Part shown: positions 25,843 through 34,830 of the stretch, in pieces
Layout of the letters: the number at the start of each line of letters is the position of its first letter
How positions within the stretch are numbered: position 1 is the stretch's first letter
Source of the DNA: Vampirovibrionales bacterium
GTDB taxonomy: Bacteria; Cyanobacteriota; Vampirovibrionia; Vampirovibrionales; Vampirovibrionaceae
Reading direction: 5' to 3'
Assembly: GCA_016712355.1 (NCBI GenBank)
Contig: JADJRF010000005.1
Coordinates: 1,984,001 to 2,048,000, forward strand
DNA length: 64,000 bases
Position numbers and translations under genes: made by a program
Notes under the pieces: model-generated
Seen by the model: only the letters and a program-made list of their open reading frames with translations
Told to the model about the DNA's origin: nothing
Database searches by the model: none

Positions 25843-28830
25843 ATGCCTGTTTCCAACGCCCTTTCTCGCCTGTTAACCCGGATTCCAAGCAATCCGTGGG
25901 TCGATCGGCGTATGAGCGAGCTGAGTAATCCGTCGCCGGAAAACGTCACGCCGGTGCTGGCGACCGAAATGATGAATATCCCCGGCAAATGCGCCTTTGC
26001 CGCCAAGCGCACAGGATTTCTGGAGTTTCAGGAGCGCCTCTTCGAGGAAGTCACCACCGGCGTAATGTGGCTGTTTGGCGTCACCCAGCTTGGGAAAGCG
26101 TGGGATTGGGGCTGGAAGCGCTTTGCGCCGGAAAAACTGCGTCATATTGATTCTGAAATCGACTGGGGACACTACGACAAGCCCACGATGTCGCTACGGC
26201 CCGGTGAGCGCTATGCGTTTAACCGCAAGGAGTGGTCGCGGGTGCTGGCAGCGCGCGGCGCGCGACTGGGATTCGCCATCGCCAGCACGCTCGGCGTGAT
26301 TAGCGTGCTGCTGCCATGGGTCAACATGAAGAAGACGGAATGGATTTTACGGCGCTTTTACAAGCACACGGCTCCCGGCAGCGATAAGACGCCCGCCGCC
26401 AGCGGATCGCCGCGCCCAAGCGGGCCTGCCGCCTCGATGACTGCGCCGGGCCAGCGTGTTGAGTCAACGTTTGGCAATCCATCGTTTAAGAATGCGGGTG
26501 TTAGCGGCGCAGCGCTGCATCCGACGGCCTACGGCCTGCCCCCGAGTCAGAATCCGGCGTGGGTGTCGCCTCGGGCATTGGGCCTGAGCGCCTGGACGCC
26601 GCCGTCCTCGGGACAGAACGCCTTGCCACCCGCCCAGAATACGGCCTGGATACAGGCAACAGGCGCCGCGCCGTCTCTGGCGCTTTCGCCTCAAGGATTT
26701 CCGGCGGTTGGGTCTCCTCTTTCCACTTCAATTTCTTCTTCGGTCTCTTCTCCTGCTTATTCTTCCGCTTTTTCTCCCCTTTCTTCTTTTAACGGATTAT
26801 ATGGCGCGGGGGCGCCGACTTTCGCGCAGCAATCCCAGTTGATGACGCCCTTTACGCCTTCTACGCCTTCTACGCCTTCTACGCCTTCTACGCCTTCGGG
26901 TTATTCGCCTTATTCGTCCTCTCCCTCGGTCCAGTTTGGGTTTTCCGGCAGCGCTCTGCTGCGTCGCGGCGCACACGCCATCGAAAATACGGATAGCGGA
27001 CATATTCTGGTCATTGATGGCGGCATCGTCACCGGTCGCGCCGATCAGGACTATCGCCGCAACCCCGTCGCGGGGCTGGAAGTCGCTTACCGCGAAGGGG
27101 CCTCGCTGTATTTCTATATTCTGGCAATGCCGCACATCTGCGCTGCGCTGAATCGCGTTATGAAACCCGCTCTGGCCACGACCACTCTGCTCGACCCCGA
27201 CGTTGCAAAGCTCATTACGGGCCGCATCCAGCAGGACGCCGCCTTGCAGCGCGAGCTGACGCAAGGACAACTGTCTCATCAGCGACTCAATCAATTGCTC
27301 GAAGGGCTCTTCGACGGCGAAACCGGCCGTCTGTCCGCCCAACTGGAGTGGGCCACGCAACAGGGCGTGAGTCGAGCGATGGGGCTTGCGCCCATGAAAG
27401 GCGATCTGGGGCTGGAACGCGCGCTGTCCCATGAACTCAACGCCCTCATGGATGCCCCGCAAGCGCAACGACTCTATGGCGCCGTGATGGCCGCTCTGCC
27501 CCCCGGCGAAACGCTCCATGTCAATGACGCTTACAGCGTCGTGGCGCGTCTGCGCGCGCGTGAAGGGGCTTTTGCCGCCCTGTCGTCGCACACGGCTCAA
27601 GACGCCTCGCTTGCCCTCAAACAGGCCTTTGCGGCCACCGCTGGCGTCCCGCAAGCCGACCTGAAGGCGGGCATTGAGCGTCTGGCCCAAGGTCTGGGCG
27701 AAGACGCAGGCCCGCTGATATCGCGTCTGGAGACCATGGCCCAACAAGACAGCCTCTCGCGCGTGACGCAGTTATTCACCCGCAGCGCGAACGTGTTTCG
27801 GGCGGCGCGCGGCCCGGAACATGCCTTGTTGCGGCAAGCGGCGCCTTTTCTGGGATTGCTGGAATCGTCCAGCCTGTTGCACGAAACGCCCGCGCAGACG
27901 TTGGCCAGTCAGGCGCAATCGGCGCTGGAGAGCGTAGAGCGCATGAAAGACCCGGGGGCGTTTTCGCCCGCCGCGCGCGAAGCCCTGCAGGCCGTCGCCG
28001 AAAGCAGCCCCGTACGCGCGCCGCTCCTGAACGCCTTGCGCGAGGAGGCCGCGCGTCTGGGCGAAGGCCGCGCGCTGAGACCTTTGGCCGACAAACTGGC
28101 CTCTATTGGCGCGGTGCTACAGGCAGGCGTCCCGATGGATGACCGGGCCCTGGCCCAAGGCGTCGATCGCGTGATGAGCGCCATGACCGAGGCGCTTTCG
28201 CAGGAAGGCGACGCGGGCTATCGCGCACTCACTTCGCATTACCGCGAGCGTATCGGCGCGATTTTTTCTGGCGCGGACCGGCGGCTGTTCTTGCTGAATG
28301 TGGATGATCCCGCACGCGCCACACGCCCTGCCCGCAAGCTGGAAGAGCTGGCGAGTGGGGGCCTCAAGCGCGATAAGACGCTGTTGCGCGCGGGCATGCG
28401 TCAGGTCGCCTTCCTGTCACATGACGCCAACCGTCGGACGTTTCGCAATATCAAAAAAGCCGACGAAATGCGGCGCGGCATCGCGGAATATCTCGATCAG
28501 ATGCGGGCGCAACTTAACACCCGCTTCAAGCCTGAGCAGACGTGGAACCGAGAATCGTTCGAGGGCTTTTTAAGCGGGTTTCAGCGACTCAGCAAAAACA
28601 GCCGCTACTTAACGCGCCTCACCAGCCTGTTGATTGCTGGCGCGGGGCTGGGCATTCTCGTGCCCAAGACGCAATACGCCCTGACCCGGCTGATTACCGG
28701 CAAAAATGAGCATCCGGGGATTGCGAGCGTGGCGCATCAAAACGGCGTGCAAACGCTGGTGGACCCCAGCAATCGCTTTGGCGCGACGCAGCCGTTGCAG
28801 GCGCCGACAGTCTTTCAGCAATTCTCCTGA
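25843..28830 (+). CDS. Large membrane protein with Ser/Thr/Pro-rich linker (995 aa)
   Basis: No family recognised. Two hydrophobic stretches lie near residues 70-85 and 143-163, and a third near 925-945. Between them are a disordered region (about 175-365) rich in Ser, Pro and Ala, containing five TPS repeats, and a long helical region (about 400-910). The layout, an N-terminal membrane pair, a helical middle and a C-terminal membrane anchor, recalls the 494-residue protein at 1521-3005. The linker of the GH13 neighbour there has a similar composition. The linker is encoded by pyrimidine-rich DNA using TCT serine codons, unlike flanking sequence. Followed by a good terminator. Single gene, divergent from pheA. 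Confidence 0.7.
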   Translation: MPVSNALSRLLTRIPSNPWVDRRMSELSNPSPENVTPVLATEMMNIPGKCAFAAKRTGFLEFQERLFEEVTTGVMWLFGVTQLGKAWDWGWKRFAPEKLRHIDSEIDWGHYDKPTMSLRPGERYAFNRKEWSRVLAARGARLGFAIASTLGVISVLLPWVNMKKTEWILRRFYKHTAPGSDKTPAASGSPRPSGPAASMTAPGQRVESTFGNPSFKNAGVSGAALHPTAYGLPPSQNPAWVSPRALGLSAWTPPSSGQNALPPAQNTAWIQATGAAPSLALSPQGFPAVGSPLSTSISSSVSSPAYSSAFSPLSSFNGLYGAGAPTFAQQSQLMTPFTPSTPSTPSTPSTPSGYSPYSSSPSVQFGFSGSALLRRGAHAIENTDSGHILVIDGGIVTGRADQDYRRNPVAGLEVAYREGASLYFYILAMPHICAALNRVMKPALATTTLLDPDVAKLITGRIQQDAALQRELTQGQLSHQRLNQLLEGLFDGETGRLSAQLEWATQQGVSRAMGLAPMKGDLGLERALSHELNALMDAPQAQRLYGAVMAALPPGETLHVNDAYSVVARLRAREGAFAALSSHTAQDASLALKQAFAATAGVPQADLKAGIERLAQGLGEDAGPLISRLETMAQQDSLSRVTQLFTRSANVFRAARGPEHALLRQAAPFLGLLESSSLLHETPAQTLASQAQSALESVERMKDPGAFSPAAREALQAVAESSPVRAPLLNALREEAARLGEGRALRPLADKLASIGAVLQAGVPMDDRALAQGVDRVMSAMTEALSQEGDAGYRALTSHYRERIGAIFSGADRRLFLLNVDDPARATRPARKLEELASGGLKRDKTLLRAGMRQVAFLSHDANRRTFRNIKKADEMRRGIAEYLDQMRAQLNTRFKPEQTWNRESFEGFLSGFQRLSKNSRYLTRLTSLLIAGAGLGILVPKTQYALTRLITGKNEHPGIASVAHQNGVQTLVDPSNRFGATQPLQAPTVFQQFS
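26854..26898 (+). repeat. In-frame 9-bp tandem repeat encoding Thr-Pro-Ser
   Basis: ACGCCTTCT occurs four times perfectly, followed by a fifth copy differing in the last base. The unit is a multiple of three, so copy-number change would lengthen or shorten the linker without frameshift. Confidence 0.9.
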
Positions 28831-28855
28831 GCTTTATCCGGCGTATCGGTTAAAC

Positions 28856-28898
28856 GCCGAAAGGGCCGCTCTTTCTGAGAGACGGCCCATCGGCTTTT
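28856..28898 (+). terminator. Intrinsic terminator after the 995-residue gene
   Basis: Outer stem GCCGA/TCGGC and inner stem GGGCCG/CGGCCC with a CTCT/AGAG tip, followed by TTTT. It lies 26 bases after the stop codon. Confidence 0.7.
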
Positions 28899-28963
28899 GC
28901 CTATTCCCCACCCCGCGACGCTTCTGCGCGCCGCCTGATTACCCATTTCTACCTGAGTAATGA

Positions 28964-29524
28964 CTACCAGCGGTTATAGCCATACCGAAACGGATTATTC
29001 CCACTGAGTGACGCGACCTCGCGACGGACGCCTTCACGTCCGTCATACGTACTGAGGCGCCAGTTCATCGCATCGCGTTCAGGGGCGCTCACGCCGCCGT
29101 TGGCGCGACAATCGTTGGAACGTTCGGTGGCAATGAGCCCCGCGCCCGCTTCACGGTAATCCACGGTCCCATCGCGGTTAACGTCTAACGCCTGCTGGTA
29201 CTGATCGCCGCGTAAACGCGAGGTATTAACGCCCGATGCCTGCTGGAACTCGAAGCGGTCAACATGCCCGTCGCGATTGCGGTCGGCGTTGCGCATATAA
29301 CGAGAAGCGAAGTCGAGATTGCCGCCATAATTGATGGGCGAATAACGCGCCTCACTTAAAAACGGCGAGCCCGATCCCCGGTAGTTGTTATATTGGTTGC
29401 GCGTAAAATCATTGCGCTGATAGCCCAGGTCATAGCCCCGGCCCGGATAACGCGGCCCGGCGCCGTAACTGGAATAGGGCGAACCGTAGCCGTAGCCATA
29501 ACTAAAATCACGCCAATACGTCAT
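28964..29524 (-). CDS. EF-hand protein with Tyr/Gly-rich N-terminus (186 aa)
   Basis: Two canonical 12-residue calcium loops are visible: DRNRDGHVDRFE and, about 30 residues later, DVNRDGTVDYRE. The first 65 residues are rich in Tyr, Gly, Arg and Asn, without a standard signal peptide. Two Arg-rich segments surround a lone Cys near the C-terminus. Paired EF-hands usually bind calcium cooperatively (established knowledge). A second EF-hand protein lies at 52827-53390. Its upstream region is strikingly AT-rich. Structural or calcium-sensing function is unknown. Confidence 0.8.
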   Translation of the reverse strand: MTYWRDFSYGYGYGSPYSSYGAGPRYPGRGYDLGYQRNDFTRNQYNNYRGSGSPFLSEARYSPINYGGNLDFASRYMRNADRNRDGHVDRFEFQQASGVNTSRLRGDQYQQALDVNRDGTVDYREAGAGLIATERSNDCRANGGVSAPERDAMNWRLSTYDGREGVRREVASLSGNNPFRYGYNRW

Positions 29525-29701
29525 GATGAATTCCTCCCCAAGATTCGCTGTTTCCTCTGTAACCCCGTCTCTGACTTTTTAGAAAACCCCAAGTTTATTG
29601 CGTATCTGCATAAAAACAATCAATTGGATTTTGGTGATAGTTTTTTAAGAATTTCTAAATATTTGTAAAGTCCTGCTGCGCAAAAAACGCATGCGCGCCT
29701 G

Positions 29702-30742
29702 TCAGACCCGCGCCGCTTCCAGCGATTGAGGCAGACCCGAGGCCAGCGAACGATTGGCGGCTTCCAGCATCTGGACCACGCGCAGACCCGCGCGACCGTC
29801 GGTAATGGGGGTCTGCCGATCGAGGACGCAGGCCGCAAAATGATCGATTTCGACGCGCAGGGCCTCGGTTAAATCCAGCGCGGGAGAGGTCATATCGCCC
29901 AGACGATATTTCACCAGCGTCTGGTAGCGCTCTTCGTCGCTTTGGCTGGGCGCGCGCAGATCGATGCCCTTGTCGTAGACGCGGATCTTTTCCATCGGCT
30001 GCAAATCATCGTAGGCGATCATCTTGCGGGCGCCGCCGATGAGCATCTGGCGCAGTTTGACCGGCGACAGCCAGCTCACGTGGAAATGCGCGATGAGATT
30101 GCGCTCAAAGTTGAGGGTTAAGTAGGCCACGTCTTCCAGGCCGCTTCCGGTATGACAGGCGCCCGAGGCATGCAGCGTGTGGGGCGTCTGACCCAGCAGG
30201 TAATCCATAATCGACAGATCATGCGGCGCAAGATCCCATACTACGTTGATATCGCTCTGAAACAAGCCCAGATTCACGCGCACCGAGTCAAAATACAGGA
30301 TGTCGCCCAGGTCGCCGCTCTCGATAAGCTGCTTCATCCGGCGCACGGCCCCGTGGTAGACGAAGGTATGATCGACCATCAGCGTCAGGCCTTTTTCGTC
30401 GGCCAGCGCAATCAGGGCCAGACATTCAGCCGCCGTCATACACATCGGTTTTTCAACCAGAACGTGCTTGCCCGCCTGAAGGGCCTGACTCGCCAGCGCA
30501 TAGTGCGTATGAACGGGCGTCGCAATCGCGATAGCGTCAAGCGTCGGGTCGTTCAACAGCTCGGCGTAATCGGTGACGGCGCGTGCGGTCGGATAGCGTC
30601 GAGCCAGACGCGTCATCCGCTCGGGCGACTGGTCGCAAATGGCGCGCAGGTCGACGCGCGGATGCTCGGCGAAGTTTCGCACCAGATTGGGCCCCCAGTA
30701 CCCGCATCCCACTACGGCCACGCTCAGCATTGCGTCACTCAT
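29702..30742 (-). CDS. Gfo/Idh/MocA family NAD(P)-dependent oxidoreductase
   Basis: Enzymes of this family oxidise or reduce sugars and cyclitols, often nucleotide sugars for surface glycans. The Rossmann start is VAVVGCGYWGPNLVRNF (GxGxxG form), the catalytic EKP motif is in HVLVEKPMCM, and the C-terminal substrate domain contains DLAPHDLSIMDYLLG. The length is 346 residues. The chosen ATG follows GGAAGGAG by 11 bases; the frame extends upstream but is not conserved-looking. It resembles the branch acting on UDP-sugars such as WlbA, but the substrate is not determined. Transcribed divergently from the 46-residue gene. Confidence 0.9.
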   Translation of the reverse strand: MSDAMLSVAVVGCGYWGPNLVRNFAEHPRVDLRAICDQSPERMTRLARRYPTARAVTDYAELLNDPTLDAIAIATPVHTHYALASQALQAGKHVLVEKPMCMTAAECLALIALADEKGLTLMVDHTFVYHGAVRRMKQLIESGDLGDILYFDSVRVNLGLFQSDINVVWDLAPHDLSIMDYLLGQTPHTLHASGACHTGSGLEDVAYLTLNFERNLIAHFHVSWLSPVKLRQMLIGGARKMIAYDDLQPMEKIRVYDKGIDLRAPSQSDEERYQTLVKYRLGDMTSPALDLTEALRVEIDHFAACVLDRQTPITDGRAGLRVVQMLEAANRSLASGLPQSLEAARV

Positions 30743-30917
30743 GGCTTGATGACTCCTTCCCTTGTCGTCCGGCGCGCTCCAGCCTAGCGTAAACGGGCGT
30801 CGCCGTAAACACGCGCCCCGCGCCCGCACGCCGAATGCCCCAACTGGGGGATGCCGCCCGAGGCGATTCACGCGATGATCGCAAAGAGTCCGCCACGCGC
30901 AACAAGCCTTTTGTGTC

Positions 30918-30923
30918 TATAAT
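30918..30923 (+). promoter_or_regulatory. Probable -10 element of the 46-aa / 342-aa gene pair
   Basis: A perfect TATAAT preceded by TTGTGTC, 46 bases before the GTG start. No good -35 at 17 bases. Confidence 0.45.
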
Positions 30924-30968
30924 AAATAAGGCCATGGCCGCCGTCGCGTCAGGATTTGAGGATACACC

Positions 30969-31109
30969 GTGAGCGAATACGTCTTTAAACTCAAAAAAGG
31001 GGATCTCGAGCTGGAGCTCAAGAGCGACGATCCCAAGTTTATTGAGACCCAGATGGATAACTGGCGCAATATGCTGGTGACGCAACAGGAAGCGACGCCT
31101 CGGCAGTAA
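30969..31109 (+). CDS. Small acidic/basic module protein (46 aa), paralogous to next gene's N-terminus
   Basis: GTG start preceded by GAGGATACACC, a good ribosome-binding site. The product begins MSEYVFKLKKGDLELELKS and continues DDPKFIETQMDNW. This aligns with the first 35 residues of the next protein: in a 24-residue block 14 positions are identical (K, K, D, L, E, L, S, D, D, F, I, Q, M, W). A beta hairpin followed by one helix is predicted from the pattern. It lies 33 bases before the longer gene and probably shares its transcript. Family not recognised. Confidence 0.75.
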   Translation: MSEYVFKLKKGDLELELKSDDPKFIETQMDNWRNMLVTQQEATPRQ

Positions 31110-31142
31110 GCCTGCCCCAGCGTCAGCGAGGAGAGGGCGCGG

Positions 31143-32171
31143 ATGATAGAGACCCATCGCTACGAAATCACTTTTAAAAAAGAAGACCTCCACGTCGAGC
31201 TGTCTTCCGACGACGAGCGCTTTATCTCGCGTCAGATGAATCAGTGGTTTCGCACGATTCTCGAAGAAAATGACTTTCCGCCGCTGCCCCCGGCGCACGC
31301 CCCGGAATTAACGCCGCCTCCGGCGCTGGAACCTGTCGCCGCCGCGCCATTGCCTGCGCCCGAGACAGTGACCCCAGTCCCCGCCCCCGTTGCGGAACCC
31401 GTGGCTTTGCAATCGCCTCTGCCGATTGCCTCTGTCGATACGCTCCCGCCAGTGACGGCCGCGCCGCCGCCCGTGGTAAGCCCGCCCCCAGCGCCTGCGG
31501 CGCCGGTTGTGCCCGTGGCGCCGCCGGAAGCTGTCGCGCCCGCGCCTGTTGAAGTGAGTCCCGCTCCTGTTGTCGAAACGCCTGCGCCTGCTGCAGCAGC
31601 CGTAGATACGGCCGAATTGCCGGATGCGTTCGATGACCCGGCCCCGTCAGAATCAGAGTATGTTCCCTTGCCGCAAGCGCCTGTTGTTGCAGGATCCGGC
31701 AACGAAGCGGATTTCGAGCGCGTGCTGGACACGCTGATGGAAGATCTCGACCCCGAGGCCTCGCGCTTGCGCAAGCCCAAGCCCGCCTTGACGCTGCCTT
31801 CGTTTCGCCCCGCGTCCAAGGCGTCTGCGTCTGGCGACGACGCCGCTGCGCCCGCGCCTGTTGACCCCTCGCCGGTAATTGCGTCGCTTCAGGATCTTTG
31901 CGAACGCGCCCAGCCCGCCTCTTCAGAAGATTGGCTGATGATGGCCGCTTATTATCTGGTCTTTTTCGAGGGCGAAGAGCGCTTTTCGCTCAAGCGCCTG
32001 AATTCCCTGCTGGTAAAATCCGGGCAATCGCCGCTGAATCACAGCGTACTGGAAACGGCGGTTTCCAAGGGGCTGCTCTCACTGGCCCCGGATATCACGG
32101 GACTGGCCGAATCCATTGAATATGCGCTGGCCCCCAGCGGACGAGAAGCCGCCGAAAGTCTGATGCGCTAA
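31143..32171 (+). CDS. Modular protein: small N-terminal module, Pro/Ala linker, winged-helix-like C-terminus (342 aa)
   Basis: Residues 1-45 carry the same module as the 46-residue protein just upstream. Residues 50-215 are a Pro/Ala/Val linker of low complexity. The C-terminal 110 residues are compact (EDWLMMAAYYLVFFEGEERF, then SLKRLNSLLVKSGQ and GLLSLAPDITGLAESIEYAL). They look like a helical or winged-helix domain ending with a GREAAESL helix. No catalytic motif or membrane segment is present. The linker suggests that one domain tethers the other, for example to a complex also joined by the small protein. Function unknown. Confidence 0.75.
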   Translation: MIETHRYEITFKKEDLHVELSSDDERFISRQMNQWFRTILEENDFPPLPPAHAPELTPPPALEPVAAAPLPAPETVTPVPAPVAEPVALQSPLPIASVDTLPPVTAAPPPVVSPPPAPAAPVVPVAPPEAVAPAPVEVSPAPVVETPAPAAAAVDTAELPDAFDDPAPSESEYVPLPQAPVVAGSGNEADFERVLDTLMEDLDPEASRLRKPKPALTLPSFRPASKASASGDDAAAPAPVDPSPVIASLQDLCERAQPASSEDWLMMAAYYLVFFEGEERFSLKRLNSLLVKSGQSPLNHSVLETAVSKGLLSLAPDITGLAESIEYALAPSGREAAESLMR

Positions 32172-32246
32172 GGCTGCGCCTCCAATTCGTTCGCCCGGCA
32201 AGAACGCTGGCAAGCGTTTAAGCGGATTCTAACGGGGATTCGCGCG

Positions 32247-33296
32247 TTATTCTTCCTCTGCGCCGTCGTCCGGAGCGGGAGGGATGGCTTGCGGCGTGGG
32301 CGGCAGTTCGCGGACGAGCCAATCAGCGATCGGCTTCATCAGTTGCGGATAGAAGCGCAGCATATCCGTGCCGTGGCCAATATTGCGGAATAACAACAGT
32401 TCTTTATGGCCAGAAGCCAGGCGATACAGCATATTCGTATCGTCAAAGGCCTGAGGATCATCCTGGCTGGCTATCATCAGGATGGCATTCTTGAAGGCGT
32501 ACATCGCCTGCGTGGTTTTTAGGCCCTTGTAATCGAGTCCGGCGGATAGCGTCACGACAGCGCGCACGCGGGCATTGTCGCCAGATGCGCCCAACACAGC
32601 AGCATTTGCGCCGATGCTCGCGCCAATAATCGCCACCCTGCGAGAGTCTACCTGCGGGTAATCTTCTGAGGCATCGAAATAACGCGCCGCGCGCAGGGCG
32701 TCTTGCGGATATTTGGCCCAATCGGAGGCGGCGAACTGGCGCCAACTGACGTTGCGCCAGACGCTCTTGCCATGACCGCGCAAATCGAGCGTAAGGGCGG
32801 CATAGCCCCTGGAAACCAGCAGCGCGGGCAGCTCACCCCAATCTTTATAGCCGCCGTTAAGCGGATGCAGCAGAATCACCAGCGGATAGCGGACCTTGGG
32901 CCCCGCGTCTTCTTCGCCGTCTCCCGAAGCGGCGGCGTCGGACGCGTCCGCATCGCTTTCAGGCTTCTGGAAGGGGTCGTAGAGTCGGCCGTAAAGCGTC
33001 CCGCCGGGCTGATCCGTGGGAATGGCGACTTCTTCGTAAGGCAGGCGCGCGATTGACGTGAACCCCAGCTTCTTGTCCGCTTCAGCCCCGGCAGCGCTGG
33101 CGTCGCTCTCGTCATCTTCATCGCCGCCGGCGTCTGTTTCTGCGCTGGGCTCAGTGGTTTGGGCGGCTTTCGGGTCTTTGGCGCCGTGTTTAGAGGCATC
33201 CTTGGCGGGAGGCGCGCCGCATCCGACGAGTAATCCTGCGATGCAGACAAGCGACACCAGAGCGGCGCCGGAGCGAAGGGCGAGAGCGTGCGTCAT
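32247..33296 (-). CDS. Alpha/beta-hydrolase lipoprotein
   Basis: A lipoprotein signal ends in the lipobox LLVGC, with Cys26 as lipidation site, followed by a 60-residue Asp/Glu/Ala/Lys-rich spacer. The hydrolase fold shows PLVILLHPLNGGYKDW (oxyanion strand), LDLRGHGKS, and the nucleophile elbow GASIGANA (GxSxG with Ser as nucleophile). An Asp near SQDDPQAFDD and a His in RNIGHGTDM are plausible triad partners. Its ATG overlaps the TGA of the histidine kinase gene (ATGA), so the two are coupled. A surface or periplasmic esterase or peptidase is likely; the substrate is unknown. Confidence 0.85.
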   Translation of the reverse strand: MTHALALRSGAALVSLVCIAGLLVGCGAPPAKDASKHGAKDPKAAQTTEPSAETDAGGDEDDESDASAAGAEADKKLGFTSIARLPYEEVAIPTDQPGGTLYGRLYDPFQKPESDADASDAAASGDGEEDAGPKVRYPLVILLHPLNGGYKDWGELPALLVSRGYAALTLDLRGHGKSVWRNVSWRQFAASDWAKYPQDALRAARYFDASEDYPQVDSRRVAIIGASIGANAAVLGASGDNARVRAVVTLSAGLDYKGLKTTQAMYAFKNAILMIASQDDPQAFDDTNMLYRLASGHKELLLFRNIGHGTDMLRFYPQLMKPIADWLVRELPPTPQAIPPAPDDGAEEE

Positions 33297-34633
33297 GAAG
33301 GCGGATTCCCGTGGGCATGATTCAACAAAGGGGTTTCCAGCGGCAGAACCAGCGCAAACACGCTGCCCTCGCCCGGACGCGAAGACAACAGCTCAACGCT
33401 GCCGCCGTGCGATTGCAGAATTTTACGGCTATGCGCCAGGCCCAGCCCTGTCCCGTTTTTCTTGGTGGAGAAATACGGGGTAAACAGCTTTTGTCGCACC
33501 AGTTCTTCTACGCCTGCGCCCTGATCCCGGACTTTGACATAAACATTGGAATCGCCCTTGCGGCGCGCGACGTTCACGGTCACCTCGTCGCCTGCGCGTG
33601 AGACTTCCAGCGCGTTTTTCAGCAGATTGACCAGCGCCTGACGGATGCGCCCGGCGTCGAGGCGCAGGTTCAGGCCTTCCAGCGCCGATTCCTGAATGCG
33701 CAAGGTCACGCCGCGCTCGTCGTAGGACGGGCGGAAGAACTCGCACACCTCGCGCGTGATCGCCACCAGCGGCACATCCTGCAGGTCCAGCGTGAGGGGG
33801 CGCGCATACTGGCTGAGTTCCGAGAGAATCATTTCCAGACTCTCAATCGACTGGCGAATGAGCGCCACATTTTTATTGAGGGGCTCGCGCAGGGCCTCGG
33901 CCTCTTCCGGGGTCCCGGACAAGGGCGCCTGAGCGACCTGGGCTTCAATCAGCTTGGCGTACAAGTCGATCAGCCCCAGCGGATTCCGGATTTCGTGCGC
34001 AATGACCGAACACAGCTTACCGACCGCCGCCAGGCACTCCTGATCGACCATCCGCCGGTTGAGTTCGCTGACTTGGGCCAACGCCGCCCCCAACGCCTGA
34101 TTACGATTCTCCAGGCCATTGACCAGCGAAGAAATGACCAGCGTCCATTTTTCATCGAAGCGTCGATCCAGCGGCGTCGCCTGAATCAGCGTGGCGAGGG
34201 ATTCGGCGTCGGGCAGGCGGCCGGCGGCCATTTCGGCAACGCGCAGGGCCAGCGAGCGACAGTCCTGCGGATGAAACGTCCAGCCGCCGTTGGCCATCGC
34301 CAGCGATTGACGCGCATCCGGCCGCCAGTGAATCGCCGCGCAATGGCGATCGGTCAGAATAATGACAAAGCCCAGTTTCAGGGCGTCCGCCTCCTGAAAA
34401 GCGTCATCCAGCCGGTAAATCGTCATTTCGGGACGACCGGCGAGCGAGTCGATAATGGGTTCGAGCCGCTCATCGCCCAGCGTGCGGCAAATAGCCAGCC
34501 CTTGCAGGCGATGCTCGCGAATCATGCGAATCATGCACGACAGCAGATTTTCAAATGTATCCTTGGCGTAAAGTCCCGTGCAGGCGCTCAGGTGAGCGAA
34601 TATCCCCTCCAGCCGGGTTTTTTCGTCAATCAT
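33293..34633 (-). CDS. Soluble sensor histidine kinase
   Basis: The 446-residue protein has no membrane segment, so it senses a cytoplasmic signal. The N-terminal sensory region (1-180) is of unknown type; a coiled stretch with QVSELNRRMVDQ leads into the HisKA domain with H-box IAHEIRNPLGLID. ATPase motifs are complete: N-box LVNLLKNALE, G1 DQGAG, F-box LFTPYFSTK and G2 GTGLGLAHS. The ATG chosen has GATGAGG nine bases upstream; a TTG 18 bases earlier is possible. No response regulator adjoins it. Coupling to the lipoprotein hydrolase is unusual. Confidence 0.93.
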   Translation of the reverse strand: MIDEKTRLEGIFAHLSACTGLYAKDTFENLLSCMIRMIREHRLQGLAICRTLGDERLEPIIDSLAGRPEMTIYRLDDAFQEADALKLGFVIILTDRHCAAIHWRPDARQSLAMANGGWTFHPQDCRSLALRVAEMAAGRLPDAESLATLIQATPLDRRFDEKWTLVISSLVNGLENRNQALGAALAQVSELNRRMVDQECLAAVGKLCSVIAHEIRNPLGLIDLYAKLIEAQVAQAPLSGTPEEAEALREPLNKNVALIRQSIESLEMILSELSQYARPLTLDLQDVPLVAITREVCEFFRPSYDERGVTLRIQESALEGLNLRLDAGRIRQALVNLLKNALEVSRAGDEVTVNVARRKGDSNVYVKVRDQGAGVEELVRQKLFTPYFSTKKNGTGLGLAHSRKILQSHGGSVELLSSRPGEGSVFALVLPLETPLLNHAHGNPPS

Positions 34634-34830
34634 GCCGTGAGCCTCATCCAAAAAATACCGCCCCCCCGGCCCTCAAACGCGCAAGCGGCGCGCCTGACGC
34701 CGGACTGGTAAAACGGGAAGCCGCCAACCGCATACCAATGAGAGCCATGCAGCGAAAAAGCCCCACGCGCCACCAGCGCTATCAAACCATATCCAGTATA
34801 CCGCAGGCTGACGATTTGGGCGATGGGACG

